64,000 nucleotides of DNA, from contig JAHFBG010000002.1 of assembly GCA_023250155.1 (NCBI GenBank), forward strand, positions 62,001-126,000. The letters run 5' to 3'. The position numbers were made by a program, and so were the translations under genes. Of this stretch, positions 45,841 to 54,367 are shown piece by piece. The notes beneath the pieces are model-generated. The model worked only from the letters and a program-made list of their open reading frames with translations, did not search any database and had not been told where the DNA came from. This DNA comes from Candidatus Melainabacteria bacterium. GTDB taxonomy: Bacteria; Cyanobacteriota; Vampirovibrionia; 2-02-FULL-35-15. Position 1 is the first letter of the stretch; each line of letters starts with the position of its first letter.

Positions 45841-46575
45841 ATGAAGTTAAGTCTAATGTCATGGTTCTCTGGTAGTAGTAGAGCTAATCAGATAGCAGCA
45901 GCAAAAGCAAAAAAAGAAGAAAAGGAGCTTGCTGTTCAAAGATCTATTAACGATGAAATCCTGAATTTTTTTAAGGGTGGTAATACTCAGGCTTGCCAAG
46001 ATATTTTTGAAAAGATTGTTTTGACTGGAACAGAGGAAAATAGTGAAAAATGGCTTATTCCTTTTTTTGTAGAAACATTATTAAAAGACAAAGATCCTCA
46101 TATTCGACAAATGAGTGTTTCTGCACTATATAATTTAAAAGATAAAGATACTGTACCTGCTTTAATAGAAGCTTTAAAAGATAATGATAAAGATATTGTT
46201 AGAGAAACTATTTCAGCATTAGGTAACTTAGGACATGAAGCAAAAAATGCAGTACCGGCTTTAATAGAGGTCTATCTAAATAGAGACCCGGGATTGGGAT
46301 ACAATGCTATAGCTAAAATAGGAAAAGCAGCAGTTCCACATATAGTAAATGTATTTGAACAAAGTACTAATAGTGATGAGCGTATTAAATTAATAGAATT
46401 GCTTGGTTTGATGGGAATGCATTCTGTCAGAGAGCTTAATACCATCTTTCAAGAAAGGCGTAGTAGAAGTGCTTATGAAGGTAAAGAAGCTGCTTATAGG
46501 CTTTTAGAAAATGCTACGGTTAATCCACATTATTTAATAAGATTGGTAGAAGAAATAGAAAACCCTAAGAATTGA
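45841..46575 (+). CDS. HEAT-repeat (PBS-lyase-like) protein
   Basis: 244 residues from ATG 45841, with GGGAG 8 bases upstream; an in-frame ATG at 45778 is not supported. After a basic, hydrophobic start (about 35 residues, AKAKKEEKELA), residues 75-160 form two to three HEAT repeats (DPHIRQMSVSALYNLKDKDTVPALIEALKDNDKDIVRETISALGNLG...). The rest is helical. Such scaffolds bind proteins; the function here is unknown. It lies 60 bases before cobS. Confidence 0.8.
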   Translation: MKLSLMSWFSGSSRANQIAAAKAKKEEKELAVQRSINDEILNFFKGGNTQACQDIFEKIVLTGTEENSEKWLIPFFVETLLKDKDPHIRQMSVSALYNLKDKDTVPALIEALKDNDKDIVRETISALGNLGHEAKNAVPALIEVYLNRDPGLGYNAIAKIGKAAVPHIVNVFEQSTNSDERIKLIELLGLMGMHSVRELNTIFQERRSRSAYEGKEAAYRLLENATVNPHYLIRLVEEIENPKN

Positions 46576-46634
46576 TGAGTTGATCTGAAAAATATTCTGT
46601 ATACTATAGATAGGATTTATCCGATTTATTCAGC

Positions 46635-47423
46635 ATGTTAAAAATTTTACATCGTTTTTTTTATGCTTGGTTGTTTCTTACGAAGTTACCAGCTCCACCA
46701 TTGCCCAAAGCTACAAAAGAAGATTGGGGCAGAATAGCTCCGTATTTTGTTTTAATAGGTTTTATTTTAGGATTTATGCTTTTTTATCCAGCAAAACTTT
46801 TAATTTTTTATAAAGTACCTGTTATGTTTTCGGCATTATTGATTTTATTTTTGTGGGTATTAATTACGGGTGGATTACATCTAGATGGACTGATGGATAC
46901 CTTTGATGGAATTAACTGTCAAGATCCAGGTCGAAAGCTAGAAGCTATGAAAGATAGTAGGGTTGGAGCTTTTGGAGCTATGGCTGGAATATTTATAATT
47001 CTCTTTAAGCTTGTTACTTTATGTACACTTTTAATTAATAAGTTATTTTTTGTAATTTTAATTTCATTACCATTAGCAAGATTAATTGCAGTTTATTCCT
47101 TTACTTTTTTAAGCAAGAACAAAGATTCTGGAATTAGTTCATCGTTACTTTTCTCTGGAGTAAAGAAACCACAAGATTTGATAGTTAATGTAGTGGTATT
47201 TGTATTCGGTCTTATAATTGCTAGTTCTTTCTTCTATCTCCCATCTTCCAGGATACTTTTGTTATTTATTCTATTTTCTATTTTCTTTTCTCTTATTTGG
47301 TCACATTGGTTGAACAATCATTTTAAAGGACATACAGGAGATACTTTTGGAGCGTTAATTGAATTGAGTGAAGTGACAGTTTTATCGCTTGGTGTTTTCT
47401 TTAAAGATTATTTTGTGATGTAG
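46635..47423 (+). CDS. cobS: Adenosylcobinamide-GDP ribazoletransferase (cobalamin synthase)
   Basis: 262 residues with several membrane segments. FLTKLPAPPLP at the start, GGLHLDGLMDTFDG near 80-93, KLEAMKDSRVGAFGAMAG near 103-120, and NHFKGHTGDTFGALIE near 230 are the family marks. It joins AdoCbi-GDP and alpha-ribazole, the last steps of B12 assembly at the membrane. cobT is encoded convergently. An inverted-repeat element starts 5 bases after the stop. Confidence 0.93.
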   Translation: MLKILHRFFYAWLFLTKLPAPPLPKATKEDWGRIAPYFVLIGFILGFMLFYPAKLLIFYKVPVMFSALLILFLWVLITGGLHLDGLMDTFDGINCQDPGRKLEAMKDSRVGAFGAMAGIFIILFKLVTLCTLLINKLFFVILISLPLARLIAVYSFTFLSKNKDSGISSSLLFSGVKKPQDLIVNVVVFVFGLIIASSFFYLPSSRILLLFILFSIFFSLIWSHWLNNHFKGHTGDTFGALIELSEVTVLSLGVFFKDYFVM

Positions 47424-47427
47424 AAAG

Positions 47428-47568
47428 TATACTAATCCACTGAAAGAATCTTGCATTTTCCTGCCTTTCCGCAGACAAACTTTTCTAGTTGTTTCGCTAA
47501 GCTCAACAGCCTAGAAAAGTGTCTGCTGGGCGCGGAAAACAGTAAGCTTAATTGTGCGGATTAGTATA
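47428..47568. repeat. 141-base inverted-repeat element between cobS and cobT
   Basis: Outer 11-bp arms are TATACTAATCC (47428-47438) and GGATTAGTATA (47558-47568). Inner arms GCAGACAAACTTTTCTAG and CTAGAAAAGTGTCTGC pair with one mismatch region. The right end lies in the last codons of cobT (TNPHN). No T-run follows the stems, so it is not a simple terminator. The layout is MITE-like. Confidence 0.75.
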
Positions 47569-48699
47569 AGCGTGATCAACCATTACTGTGTATAAATTTT
47601 CGATTGCTCTTATTACTTCTTCTTGAGGAATATCCTTATACAAATCAGCAGTAATCATGAGTGCACCAGCTCCTACCCCTTCTTTAATGTGCCCTTGTTC
47701 ATATGCATATAATCCATGATGATTTGATTTTTTAAAATTAATATTTGAGGAGATTAAAGGAGCACCAATCATCTCAGCAAGTTTTTTTGTTTTAGCATTT
47801 TTATCGTTTGTAATCCATGAAGTAGTAGCTACAATAGTGTCAGAAGGATCATATCCAAGCAGTTTTTTTGCCAGAGAGTAAACAGCTAACATTTGTGAGC
47901 CACCTGCTAGCATAATTGGTAGATGAATCTTTTGAGCACCTTTTATAAACCCACCTAGAAAAAGTTGCATAGTATCTCCAAAATACTCTACTGCTTTTAG
48001 AGGATTCTTTTTTATGGATGGAAATAAATTTGAATGTGCAAGTAAAGCATCTTTAACGGTCTGATTTTTCCATAAGTTATTTCCTTCTGGGAAGCTACTG
48101 TTTACAAGATCAAAAGCATTTATACCAAGTGCACATAAAATACTTAAAGCTGTAGTCGTACCGCCTGGAACACACTCGCCAATTACAATATAGGGATAAT
48201 TGTTTAGACTAGATGCTAGCTTTTCTCCTTTTTGAAATAAGAAACTACTTTTTATAGGATCAAGAGCACATCCTGTGGATAGGCATTTTGCAGGACCCAT
48301 GTTTAAACTTAGATGATTCCCTTCTGGTTTAATAAAAGCTCCTGTATCAACTACATAAATATCTAAATCAAGTAAGTCTATGATTGCTTTTGAGATTATT
48401 GCAGGGGAAGGAATGCCATTCGGGGATATAGGAAGCTGCTTTTTAAAATCATCTTTTTTAAAAAGTAAAAAATCAGCATCAAGTGCTGGTGTATGTTTTA
48501 GCTGCTCTGTATTTTGTCCTGCTGCTGAAATCCCTGGTATAAGAGCAGTTTCTGTAGAGCCAATCACTAAAACAAATAACGGTTTTTGATTTTTAACTTT
48601 GTTTGTAAAATTCTGACAATCTTTCCCTTTTGTGATTAGTGAATAAGATTTTGTGGATTGGCTTTGATCAGTGCTTTGGGGTGGTGTAGTCGTCGACAT
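47548..48699 (-). CDS. cobT: Nicotinate-nucleotide phosphoribosyltransferase-like CobT (TIGR00303 type)
   Basis: 383 residues. LVIGSTETALIPGISAAGQN near 42-61, IGECVPGGTTTALSILCALGI near 168-188, and LPIMLAGGSQMLAVYS near 265-280 match the cyanobacterial-type CobT group rather than the classical bacterial enzyme. CobT makes alpha-ribazole phosphate for B12. TAGAAT lies 6 bases before the ATG and there is no Shine-Dalgarno. The last residues come from the inverted-repeat element. Confidence 0.85.
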   Translation of the reverse strand: MSTTTPPQSTDQSQSTKSYSLITKGKDCQNFTNKVKNQKPLFVLVIGSTETALIPGISAAGQNTEQLKHTPALDADFLLFKKDDFKKQLPISPNGIPSPAIISKAIIDLLDLDIYVVDTGAFIKPEGNHLSLNMGPAKCLSTGCALDPIKSSFLFQKGEKLASSLNNYPYIVIGECVPGGTTTALSILCALGINAFDLVNSSFPEGNNLWKNQTVKDALLAHSNLFPSIKKNPLKAVEYFGDTMQLFLGGFIKGAQKIHLPIMLAGGSQMLAVYSLAKKLLGYDPSDTIVATTSWITNDKNAKTKKLAEMIGAPLISSNINFKKSNHHGLYAYEQGHIKEGVGAGALMITADLYKDIPQEEVIRAIENLYTVMVDHAYTNPHN

Positions 48700-48705
48700 A
48701 TTTAT

Positions 48706-48711
48706 ATTCTA
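48706..48711 (-). promoter_or_regulatory. -10 hexamer 6 bases before cobT
   Basis: TAGAAT reading leftward, 6 bases from ATG 48699, directly next to the palindrome at 48714. Confidence 0.4.
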
Positions 48712-48713
48712 GC

Positions 48714-48737
48714 GTGGGCTGGTCACGACCAGCCCAC
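48714..48737. repeat. 24-base palindrome in the cobT/acetyltransferase gap
   Basis: GTGGGCTGGTC/GACCAGCCCAC with a 2-base centre, flanked by CTAC on the right. Second of three GTAG/CTAC-type palindromes in the window. It separates two divergent -10 hexamers. Confidence 0.8.
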
Positions 48738-48744
48738 TACAGTA

Positions 48745-48750
48745 TATAAT
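48745..48750 (+). promoter_or_regulatory. -10 hexamer TATAAT, 6 bases before the GlmU-like gene
   Basis: Exact consensus rightward, 6 bases from ATG 48757, no Shine-Dalgarno. Confidence 0.5.
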
Positions 48751-48756
48751 TGAAGC

Positions 48757-49416
48757 ATGAATGAAAAAGTAATTAAAAAGTTTAAGGAAAAAGGCATTAC
48801 AATTTTAGATCCGCGAAATACTTATATCGGTCAGGATGTACAAATTTCCCGTGGAAATGTGATTTATCCAAATACTTTTTTAAATGGAAAAATAAAAATT
48901 GGTCCTAAAAATATTCTTGGCCCTAGTTTGCATATAGAGGGTGACGTTACTATTGGTACTGGAAATAAGATTTCATATTCGCATATTACAGATTCAAAAA
49001 TCGGAAATAGTAATCAAATAGGTCCTTATGCAAGACTTAGAAATAATGTTGTATTAAAAAACAATATTAATATAGGAAACTTTGTAGAAATAAAAAATAG
49101 TCAAATAGGTGCAAACACTCAAATAGCGCACTTATCATATATTGGGGATGCAAAACTTGGTGAAAATGTAAATATTGGAGCTGGTACAATTACAGCAAAT
49201 TATAATTCTGTCACTGGAAAAAAGAGCAAAACCATAATTCAAGATGGAGCATCTACAGGATCAAACTCAGTATTAGTAGCTCCTATAACTATAGGTGAAA
49301 ATGCAATAGTAGCAGCAGGTTCAGTGATTACGAAGGATGTTCCAGCAAAAGCATTGGCGATTACACGCCCTAAGCAAGAGAATAAATTAAATTGGGTGAA
49401 GAAGAAAAAAAATTAA
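48757..49416 (+). CDS. Stand-alone GlmU-type left-handed beta-helix acetyltransferase
   Basis: 219 residues of hexapeptide repeats. It aligns only with the C-terminal half of GlmU: HIEGDVTIGTG, IGPYARLRNN, AHLSYIGDAKLGENVNIGAGTITANY with the His of the acetyltransferase site, GSNSVLVAPITIGE, VAAGSVITKDVPAKALAITRPKQ. The N-terminal pyrophosphorylase is absent. It may acetylate glucosamine-1-P or a related sugar phosphate. TATAAT is 6 bases before the ATG. The stop overlaps a convergent hypothetical gene by 4 bases. Confidence 0.85.
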   Translation: MNEKVIKKFKEKGITILDPRNTYIGQDVQISRGNVIYPNTFLNGKIKIGPKNILGPSLHIEGDVTIGTGNKISYSHITDSKIGNSNQIGPYARLRNNVVLKNNINIGNFVEIKNSQIGANTQIAHLSYIGDAKLGENVNIGAGTITANYNSVTGKKSKTIIQDGASTGSNSVLVAPITIGENAIVAAGSVITKDVPAKALAITRPKQENKLNWVKKKKN

Positions 49417-49910
49417 CCAATTCCTACTTGTTTACCAGCTTTGACCGTTAGCTTATCTACCTTTATTCCATCAGCACCAGGTCTATATAAGAAAGAATGT
49501 GGAAGGGAATTTAGAGTTAGTTCTGCTTGTTTTTCATTTTTTTGAGGGACTTTTTCATGATCTGAAATCCTGCTTAGTATTGTATAGGCTGGTTTTGCTA
49601 TCCATTCTTTTTCTTTTACAATGCTTCTATTCCATGGGGTTTTTGCTTTAGGTTCTGGTGGTGCTTGTTTTTTAGGAGGTGAGTTTGAATTAGTCCCCAT
49701 TTTGCTTTTTAATGCTTCAATGAGTTTTTTTAAATCGTCATTTGCTTTTTCATTTGGATCTTTTTCTTTTACAGACTCTTCTTGGACTGTAGATGGTAAT
49801 TCTTCTTGTTGTAGAGTATTTAAAGATCTTGCTCCACTTGCATTAACAATATTTACAGTGGGATCATATCCTCTAGAGCGGGCTTGTCTTTGTGGTCTTC
49901 TGGGGGGCAT
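49413..49910 (-). CDS. Hypothetical protein, 165 residues, basic and disordered
   Basis: Strong Shine-Dalgarno AAGGAGAT before ATG. Starts MPPRRPQRQARSRGYDPTVN and has a charged middle (about 45-95) with KK and PP tracts (NSPPKKQAPPEPKAKTPWN). A short hydrophobic C-terminal region (KLTVKAGKQVGIG). No family recognised; disordered and basic. The 165-base gap to carA holds nothing else clear. Convergent with the GlmU-like gene. Confidence 0.65.
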   Translation of the reverse strand: MPPRRPQRQARSRGYDPTVNIVNASGARSLNTLQQEELPSTVQEESVKEKDPNEKANDDLKKLIEALKSKMGTNSNSPPKKQAPPEPKAKTPWNRSIVKEKEWIAKPAYTILSRISDHEKVPQKNEKQAELTLNSLPHSFLYRPGADGIKVDKLTVKAGKQVGIG

Positions 49911-50071
49911 TTTATCTCCTTAGGTTAACATCTGTTTAAGGTCTCTTACTCTTGATTGTAAACATTTTATATGTAATGTCAACTATAGAAGTTTAATATT
50001 TGATTAATTTTTTATAAAGTTAAGGTTAAGGGCAAATTTTTACGAAATTTATGTGAATTCAGTTAAAAATG

Positions 50072-50077
50072 TACAAT
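50072..50077 (+). promoter_or_regulatory. -10 hexamer 7 bases before carA
   Basis: TACAAT, 7 bases before ATG 50085. It decides the start over the ATG at 50076, which overlaps the box. Confidence 0.4.
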
Positions 50078-50084
50078 GTTAAGG

Positions 50085-51191
50085 ATGCAAGCATTAAAAA
50101 AAGCAAGTTTGGTTTTAGAAGATGGTTCAAGATTTGAAGGTCTTAACTTTGGGTGTGAAGGTACTACTTTTGGTGAAATAGTTTTTAATACAAGCATGAA
50201 TGGATATCAAGAGATAATTACTGATCCAAGTTATGCAGGGCAGATTATTACTTTTACTTATCCTGAAATAGGAAATTATGGGACAAATAATGAAGACTTA
50301 GAGTCTAAAAAAAGCTTTGCAAAAGGAGTCATTATAAGAAACTTAAGTCCTATAGTCAGTAACTGGCGAGCAACGGCATCGCTTGATGAGTTTTTAAAAT
50401 CACAAAATCTAATAGGGATAAGTGGTGTAGACACAAGAGCTATTACAAGAAAAATAAGATCTATCGGTGCAATGAGGGCTGGTATTTCCACAGAGATTAT
50501 GGATTCAAAAGAATTACAAAAACAAGTTTTAAACTCTCCATCGATGTTAGGTGCTGACTTGGCTAAAGTAGTTACTACAAAAGAAGTTTACCGTGGTCCA
50601 CTACCAAAAGCTCAGCCAGCATATCCTATAGTAGCTATGGATTTTGGTATAAAGCAAAATATTTTAAACAGGTTAAGTGCTTATGGATTAGCACCACTAG
50701 TAGTTCCTGCAATGACTACATTTGATGAAATTAAAGCAATAAATCCACGAGGGTTATTTCTATCAAATGGTCCAGGAGACCCAGAACCAGTTCAATATGC
50801 AGTAGAGACTATTAAAAAAGTAATCGATAAGCTAAATATTCCAATCTTTGGAATATGTCTTGGACACCAACTTTTAGCACAAGCTTTTGGTGCTAAAACT
50901 TATAAGCTAAAGTTTGGGCATCGTGGAGGAAACCAACCTGTAAAAAATCTCCTTACAGGAAAAATAGAAATCACATCTCAAAACCATGGCTTTGCAGTAG
51001 ATGCAGAAACATTGCCAAAAGAATTAAAGGTGACTCATATAAACCTAAATGATAATACCAATGAAGGTTTTAGACACAGAGAACTTCCAATCTTTTCAGT
51101 TCAATATCATCCAGAAGCATCACCAGGTCCGCATGACAGTGATTATTTGTTTGGTGAATTTGTGGAGTTTATAAGAAACAAAAAAGGATAG
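50085..51191 (+). CDS. carA: Carbamoyl-phosphate synthase small subunit
   Basis: 368 residues from ATG 50085, which gives the usual family start before LVLEDGSRFEG. N-terminal CarA domain with FNTSMNGYQEIITDPSYAGQI, and class-I amidotransferase with LSNGPGDPEP near 228-237, nucleophile Cys in IFGICLGHQLLAQAFG near 258-273, and His/Glu of VQYHPEASPGPHD near 343-355. Provides NH3 for carbamoyl phosphate in arginine and pyrimidine synthesis. carB is not adjacent. Confidence 0.96.
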   Translation: MQALKKASLVLEDGSRFEGLNFGCEGTTFGEIVFNTSMNGYQEIITDPSYAGQIITFTYPEIGNYGTNNEDLESKKSFAKGVIIRNLSPIVSNWRATASLDEFLKSQNLIGISGVDTRAITRKIRSIGAMRAGISTEIMDSKELQKQVLNSPSMLGADLAKVVTTKEVYRGPLPKAQPAYPIVAMDFGIKQNILNRLSAYGLAPLVVPAMTTFDEIKAINPRGLFLSNGPGDPEPVQYAVETIKKVIDKLNIPIFGICLGHQLLAQAFGAKTYKLKFGHRGGNQPVKNLLTGKIEITSQNHGFAVDAETLPKELKVTHINLNDNTNEGFRHRELPIFSVQYHPEASPGPHDSDYLFGEFVEFIRNKKG

Positions 51192-51221
51192 CTTTAGTCA
51201 TCATTTTTTGTCAACAAATGT

Positions 51222-51662
51222 TTACTCGTCGTTAGCATAAGGCATATAAGGTGGTGGTGCGGGTGGTTTTTCAGCAGAAAATTCTAGCTCTGGTGCTACG
51301 AGAAAAGCTGGCTCCCAGCTAGCATTATTGTTATTTGGAGGTGGTCCAACAAAAGGTGGTGGGGTAGGTGGTCCAACAAAAGGTGGTGGGGCAGGTGGTC
51401 CAACAAAAGGTGGTGGGGCAGGTGGTCCAACAAAAGGTGGTGGTGCGGGTGGTCTTTCAGCAGAAAACTCTAGCTCTGGTGCTACGAGAAAAGCTGGCTC
51501 CCAGCTAGCATTATTGTTATTTTGGCGAGAATTACTAAGATTTCTAAACGTGTTAGTCAATTCTTTTTCAGTAGGAAAATCTAGCTCTGGTTCAAAACCT
51601 GCTCCTTCACTCATTTCAGCATAGTAAGCAGCAGCAGTACCCAAATTATTATTTATATTCAT
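51222..51662 (-). CDS. Hypothetical proline-rich protein with duplicated segment, 146 residues
   Basis: Shine-Dalgarno GGGGGG before ATG. A segment (NNNNASWEPAFLVAPELE, then FSAE and PPAPPP) occurs twice, flanking four PPPFVGPPAP repeats. No signal peptide or membrane span. Starts MNINNNLGTAAAYYAEMSEG. The repeats are nearly identical in DNA, so recent duplication is likely. No known family; could bind other proteins through proline motifs (inference). Confidence 0.7.
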   Translation of the reverse strand: MNINNNLGTAAAYYAEMSEGAGFEPELDFPTEKELTNTFRNLSNSRQNNNNASWEPAFLVAPELEFSAERPPAPPPFVGPPAPPPFVGPPAPPPFVGPPTPPPFVGPPPNNNNASWEPAFLVAPELEFSAEKPPAPPPYMPYANDE

Positions 51663-51880
51663 GTTCCCCCCTTTTTGTTTAACCCCGTACTAAGATAAGA
51701 TTTTATAGATCCTAAAACCTTTTAGCATTAGGTCTTTCTAGATATTTTATGACATTGAAATAGTATCTCAAAAGAGTTAAATATTATTTATGTAAGAGAT
51801 AAGAAAAAATTAATTTCTATTTTAATCCTTTATTAAGGGTTATTTGTGACAATAAAGGATTTGCTGTAAAGTGAATGATA

Positions 51881-51909
51881 AAAAAAAGACCCCCGCCAGT
51901 GCGGGGGTC
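51881..51909 (-). terminator. Rho-independent terminator after the flagellar rod gene
   Basis: On the minus strand GACCCCCGC/GCGGGGGTC (9 bp, loop of 4) is followed by seven T. It lies 40 bases after the flgG-like stop and is far more GC-rich than its surroundings. The rest of the 51663-51880 gap shows no gene. Confidence 0.9.
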
Positions 51910-51949
51910 ATATTATGAACTCGTTGGTAGACAGGGGTAATGGGTGGGA

Positions 51950-52831
51950 TTAACCAACAAGTTCAACAGCTTGTTGAAGCAATCTATCAGCGACTTTATG
52001 AGCATTAATTGCTGCTGCATATTGTCTTTGTGCTTCAATAACATAATCTACTTCGACCTTTGCCCAAACATTTGATTTTTCTAGTGCTTCATTAAATACT
52101 TGTGCACTACATGGTAATGGGCGTCCGCTTTCAGAAGTTTCTTTCCAGTAAGTATCACGGAAGTTCTTTAAACCATTTAAGTTTTGGAAGTTTCTAAGAG
52201 TAACTTTGTATAGTGAAACTTCACTGTCACCATATTTTCCCCAGATAACTCCACTTTTGTCGACTCTAATTTTTTCATATTTTCCTAAATATAAACCGTT
52301 TGATGGATCTATGGCGAGGTTGATTGGTTGTGGTTTACCTGCTTCTCCACCAGCACCTACTTCTGGGAAGTCTCTGTTTGCAGGATTGTTAAATGGATCT
52401 GCAAATGCTAATGGTTCATTTTTTGGTCCAAGTTTATTGTATGAATGGTTTCCATTTGGTTGTACATTTGATACAAGTGGTGTACCAAGTACCATGAAAC
52501 CTTCAGTTGAAGCTAAGTTTCCATTTTTGTCAAAGTGAAAATCACCTAATCTTGTATATAAAGTTTCTTTTGTTTGTGGGTTGTAAGTAGTGAAGAATCC
52601 TTTTCCTCTTAACATCATTTTAGTTGGTTCACCAACTCTAACTAATTGTCTACCTTGTTTCCATGAGCAGCCTGCATCTTCAATTGTGCCACCGAATAAG
52701 TAATCTTTAAATGTAAATCTTTTTCCATTATATCCAGGAGTTTCCCCGTTCATTATGTTTGAGGTTAAAAAGTCAATCATTTCTAGGGATGTTTGTGCTG
52801 AGTTTGCTGCCATGCTTGTTGCGTTGAACAT
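51950..52831 (-). CDS. Flagellar basal-body rod/hook protein, FlgG family
   Basis: 293 residues from ATG 52831, set by AAAGGAGACC about 7 bases upstream. N-terminal SAQTSLEMIDFLTSNIMNGETPGYN is the FlgE/F/G signature. GKGFFTTYNPQTKETLYTRLGDFHFDKNGNL is the central motif, and ALEKSNVWAKVEVDYVIEAQRQYAAAINAH is the helical C-terminus. It is an axial protein of the rod or proximal hook. FlgF versus FlgG not resolved. Minus-strand group fliJ, fliK-like, flgG-like, then terminator. Confidence 0.85.
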   Translation of the reverse strand: MFNATSMAANSAQTSLEMIDFLTSNIMNGETPGYNGKRFTFKDYLFGGTIEDAGCSWKQGRQLVRVGEPTKMMLRGKGFFTTYNPQTKETLYTRLGDFHFDKNGNLASTEGFMVLGTPLVSNVQPNGNHSYNKLGPKNEPLAFADPFNNPANRDFPEVGAGGEAGKPQPINLAIDPSNGLYLGKYEKIRVDKSGVIWGKYGDSEVSLYKVTLRNFQNLNGLKNFRDTYWKETSESGRPLPCSAQVFNEALEKSNVWAKVEVDYVIEAQRQYAAAINAHKVADRLLQQAVELVG

Positions 52832-52996
52832 TTTGTGGTCTCCTTTTAAAAATGTAGTCTTCAATTACCTTTTTGAGGTACAGTTAAGATACCTGAAATT
52901 GGTTAAGAGAAAGTTGTGAAAAAAGAATTTATTCTAAGTCTTTTTTCTATATAAAATTAAATATTTTAAATAAACCTGAGGGGTAAACCTAAAGCC

Positions 52997-53761
52997 TTAT
53001 ATAGAGTCAACCATTGGCTTATTTGATTTTTTCTTTTTCTTTTGAGTTCCAGCTTCATTATTAAATTCTATTTCTGTATAAAATGTATTTAGACTACGTA
53101 AGCTAAGTCTGTGGTTTTTTAGATTTCTATCCAATTGAGCTTTATTACTCCTCAACAGGTCACCCATTATTTTTGAACCAAGTATTGATGCTGAAATACT
53201 TTTATCAGGATGTATTCTAAGGACAATAGCTTGAATATCGTTTACTAAAGGAATATCAACTCTTACTGCTTTTTTTGTTGCATCTTCAGTTACTACGGGT
53301 GCTAATTTTTCCCAATTATCCAACATCTTAGCTTTTGATTGCCTTGGTCCTTGATCATAAACAGGTTGGACTAGGGCTTGACCAGCTACATTGCAGACAT
53401 TATTGAAAGTTTGTTCTCTTGGACTGGGTTCTTCATTATTCAACTGCTTTTTTTCTTTAAACTTATTCAGAAGAGATAATGTTCCTTGAGGACTACGAAC
53501 GTCTTGTCTACTATCATTTTGCATTATTTTAGAGACATCCATTAAACCTTCTTTTTCTTTCCCTTTTTTCTTCTTAATAGGGATAACATCATCACCAATA
53601 ATGTCTTTTTCTTTTCCTTTAGCTTTTTTCATATCCTCTTCTTGTACTTGCTTTTCTAATACTTCAGAGAAGTTAGTTCCAAAAACAGGTTGTACTGAAC
53701 CTAAGAGAGAATTCCCCATCTTAAAGGTTTGTATATCATCATTTCTTAGGGTCATTGCCAT
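52997..53761 (-). CDS. fliK: FliK-like hook-length control protein
   Basis: 254 residues. N-terminal half is charged and low-complexity (KKAKGKEKD, KKKKGKEKE), typical of the exported, disordered ruler. The C-terminal VDIPLVNDIQAIVLRIHPDKSISASILGSKIMGDLLRSNKAQLDRNLKNHRLSLRSLNTFYTEIEF resembles the Flg_hook domain that switches export specificity. It follows fliJ by 9 bases, which supports the call. Divergent in sequence. Confidence 0.7.
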   Translation of the reverse strand: MAMTLRNDDIQTFKMGNSLLGSVQPVFGTNFSEVLEKQVQEEDMKKAKGKEKDIIGDDVIPIKKKKGKEKEGLMDVSKIMQNDSRQDVRSPQGTLSLLNKFKEKKQLNNEEPSPREQTFNNVCNVAGQALVQPVYDQGPRQSKAKMLDNWEKLAPVVTEDATKKAVRVDIPLVNDIQAIVLRIHPDKSISASILGSKIMGDLLRSNKAQLDRNLKNHRLSLRSLNTFYTEIEFNNEAGTQKKKKKSNKPMVDSI

Positions 53762-53770
53762 AGTATTACT

Positions 53771-54211
53771 TTATTCCTCTCTGCTTGCTAATAATTCTCT
53801 TGTATATTTTATAACTCCAATTTCATCTAGTCTTATATTTTCTTTTCTATTTTCTTCTTGTATAAACTCTTTATGTTTTCTTTCTTTGTGTTTCTTTAGT
53901 GCTTCTAATTTAATCTTTGTTTCTTTTACTGTTTCTTTAGCTTGAATTAATGCTTGTTGAGCTGCTTGTACATCTCTTTCAAGCTTTACAATGAGTTCAT
54001 TTAATTGTCTAATTCTTCTTACGTATAGTTGTGCATGTGCAATGCCTTCATTAATAAGTTCTGCGTGTAAATCGTTTCTTCTTTCTATGCTGGAGCTAAG
54101 TTGTTGAGTTACATTTCTCAAATGGTCTTCAGCCTTCTTCATTTCGAGAATGGCATTATCGAGTTCTTCTTCTCTGATTTTTAATACTTTTTCTAAACGA
54201 TATTTAAACAT
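53771..54211 (-). CDS. fliJ: Flagellar export chaperone-like FliJ
   Basis: 146 residues, almost entirely coiled coil. Starts MFKYRLEKVLKIREEELDNA, the usual FliJ start. FliJ links the ATPase FliI to the export gate. Shine-Dalgarno AAAGGAAG before ATG. It heads the minus-strand flagellar group. The 156-base gap to nagZ has AT-rich DNA without a clear promoter. Confidence 0.85.
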   Translation of the reverse strand: MFKYRLEKVLKIREEELDNAILEMKKAEDHLRNVTQQLSSSIERRNDLHAELINEGIAHAQLYVRRIRQLNELIVKLERDVQAAQQALIQAKETVKETKIKLEALKKHKERKHKEFIQEENRKENIRLDEIGVIKYTRELLASREE

Positions 54212-54367
54212 AATCTTCCTTTATGCGTAGTGTCAAAATACATGAAGAAAGTTAAGACAAAGTTATGATATTTTAAGTTTTTTTTGACAAGGGGTATCCC
54301 TATATTTTAAACGATACAAGTCTTAAAATGTTAGCAAATTGAGAATAAATGACAAATTAAACCTACT

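Noticed and set aside
52865..52996. AGAAT/ATTCT hairpin with T-run as terminator of fliK
   Set aside because: The stem has only five weak pairs with a 2-base loop, below what can be supported.
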